Assembly: GCA_030590585.1 (NCBI GenBank)
Contig: JAUUYD010000204.1
Location: 1 to 5,344 of the forward strand
Direction of reading: 5' to 3'
Source of the DNA: Spirochaeta sp.
GTDB lineage: Bacteria > Spirochaetota > Spirochaetia > Spirochaetales_E > Spirochaetaceae_B
Length of the DNA stretch: 5,344 bases
A program made the position numbers and the translations under genes. Below the pieces are notes generated by a model that was not told the origin of the DNA, did no database searches, and saw nothing but the letters and a program-made list of their open reading frames with translations. Positions 4,776-5,344 of the stretch are shown one piece after another; within the stretch, counting starts at the first letter, position 1, and each line of letters opens with the position of its first letter.

Positions 4776-5344
4776 ATGGCGCGAGAGGTTAAGCCCTTGA
4801 GTCATCCCTTAAAAAGCCGTTTTGCTGCGGTATTTATTTTTCTGATTATCAGTACCGGCATTGTTTCTGCCCAGGAAACCGCTACCCGGTATTTCGCATT
4901 GGTTTCCGAGCGTTATGAAGCCATCAACGATTATACGGCCGACCTTGTGATAACAAGGGGTGAAACCGTCCAGACAGCCAAGGTCTGGTATAAAAATCCC
5001 AACTTGCTGCGTTTGGATTTTGTTGAACCGGAAGGAATGGTGATGGTGGTGAACGATGAACTGCTTCAAGTCTGGGTTCCGGAATACAGTGTCACCTTTG
5101 CCCAGCCTCTGCGCCGGGACAGTCAGGCTCAGCTGGCCACTCTTACCAGCTCCACCGGACTCGATATGATAAAGAAGTATTATACAATCTCATACGACCC
5201 GATTCCCGATCCTGTACCCCTGGATCCGGGTTCTTCCGAGAAAGTGGTGAAGCTCAAAGCTGAGTGGAAATCCAACAATGAGGGTTTTCGTAAATTGGAG
5301 ATGAGTATTGGAGACAATAAACTCATACGGAGGGTGAAGGGTAT
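4776..5344 (+). CDS. LolA-like outer-membrane lipoprotein-sorting protein, 3' end missing
   Basis: The frame is open to the window end (189 codons). A signal peptide is clear: basic n-region (PLKSR), hydrophobic core FAAVFIFLIISTGIV and probable cleavage after VSA, before QETATRY, so the product is periplasmic. The mature start FALVSERYEAINDYTADLV is a helix leading into a strand. It is followed by VWYKNPNLLRLDFVEPEGM and NDELLQVWVPEYSV, the LolA/outer-membrane lipoprotein-sorting pattern of alternating strands (xPxxLRxDFxxPxGM, then DGxxLWVYxP). LolA-type proteins carry lipoproteins across the periplasm in a hydrophobic half-barrel; more distant members are only known by fold, so the cargo is inferred. 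The first ATG is at 4776 with no close ribosome site. TTG at 4797 has GAGAGG (4783-4788) 8 nt upstream and gives a tidier signal peptide, so it may be the true start. It diverges from the UMP kinase gene. Confidence 0.82.
   Translation, partial: MAREVKPLSHPLKSRFAAVFIFLIISTGIVSAQETATRYFALVSERYEAINDYTADLVITRGETVQTAKVWYKNPNLLRLDFVEPEGMVMVVNDELLQVWVPEYSVTFAQPLRRDSQAQLATLTSSTGLDMIKKYYTISYDPIPDPVPLDPGSSEKVVKLKAEWKSNNEGFRKLEMSIGDNKLIRRVKG

Noticed and set aside
4683..4805. N-terminal extension of the UMP kinase by 41 residues
   Set aside because: The extension has no family similarity and overlaps the divergent gene; the internal ATG at 4682 has a good ribosome site and starts exactly where the homology starts.
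4809..5069. Minus-strand open frame with a His-rich start
   Set aside because: The His run is the antisense of GTGATGGTGGTG codons in the LolA-like gene, which has a clear signal peptide and fold pattern on the plus strand.

Overview
The window looks like part of a bacterial chromosome, most likely a spirochaete. That is an inference from two things: an archaeal-type UMP kinase of the form found in spirochaetes, and a LolA-like envelope protein encoded next to it. No rRNA or other phylogenetic marker is present, so the assignment is only moderately secure.

The right part (about 2432-5344) reads as core, GC-richer, tightly packed DNA. A flavin reductase-like gene (minus strand, 2432-2944) diverges from a stand-alone radical SAM protein of the PflX/COG1313 group (plus, 3020-3991). 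That gene converges on, and overlaps by 11 bp, a UMP kinase gene (minus, 3981-4682). The UMP kinase gene in turn diverges from a LolA-like periplasmic protein with a signal peptide (plus, 4776 to the window end, incomplete).

The left part (1-2431) is accessory DNA, entirely on the minus strand, and its middle section is visibly more AT-rich. It holds the remains of an AbiE-type (type IV) toxin-antitoxin operon. The AbiEi antitoxin/repressor (1699-2352) is intact and has a perfect 10-bp-arm inverted repeat just upstream that is a good operator candidate. The AbiEii nucleotidyltransferase toxin starts with the expected 4-bp ATGA overlap but keeps only about 34 recognisable residues. Past about position 1600 the reading frame runs into an IS1634-like insertion sequence. 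That element carries a small Cys-motif protein (DUF6788-like, 1064-1414) and a DUF4277-type transposase (1-1074, cut by the window edge).

Taken together, an insertion sequence appears to have disrupted the toxin and left an orphan antitoxin/DNA-binding repressor with its own operator. No tRNA, rRNA, CRISPR array or convincing intrinsic terminator was seen. No gene-free stretch exceeds 300 bases; the longest, about 1415-1549, is probably the non-coding left end of the insertion sequence.
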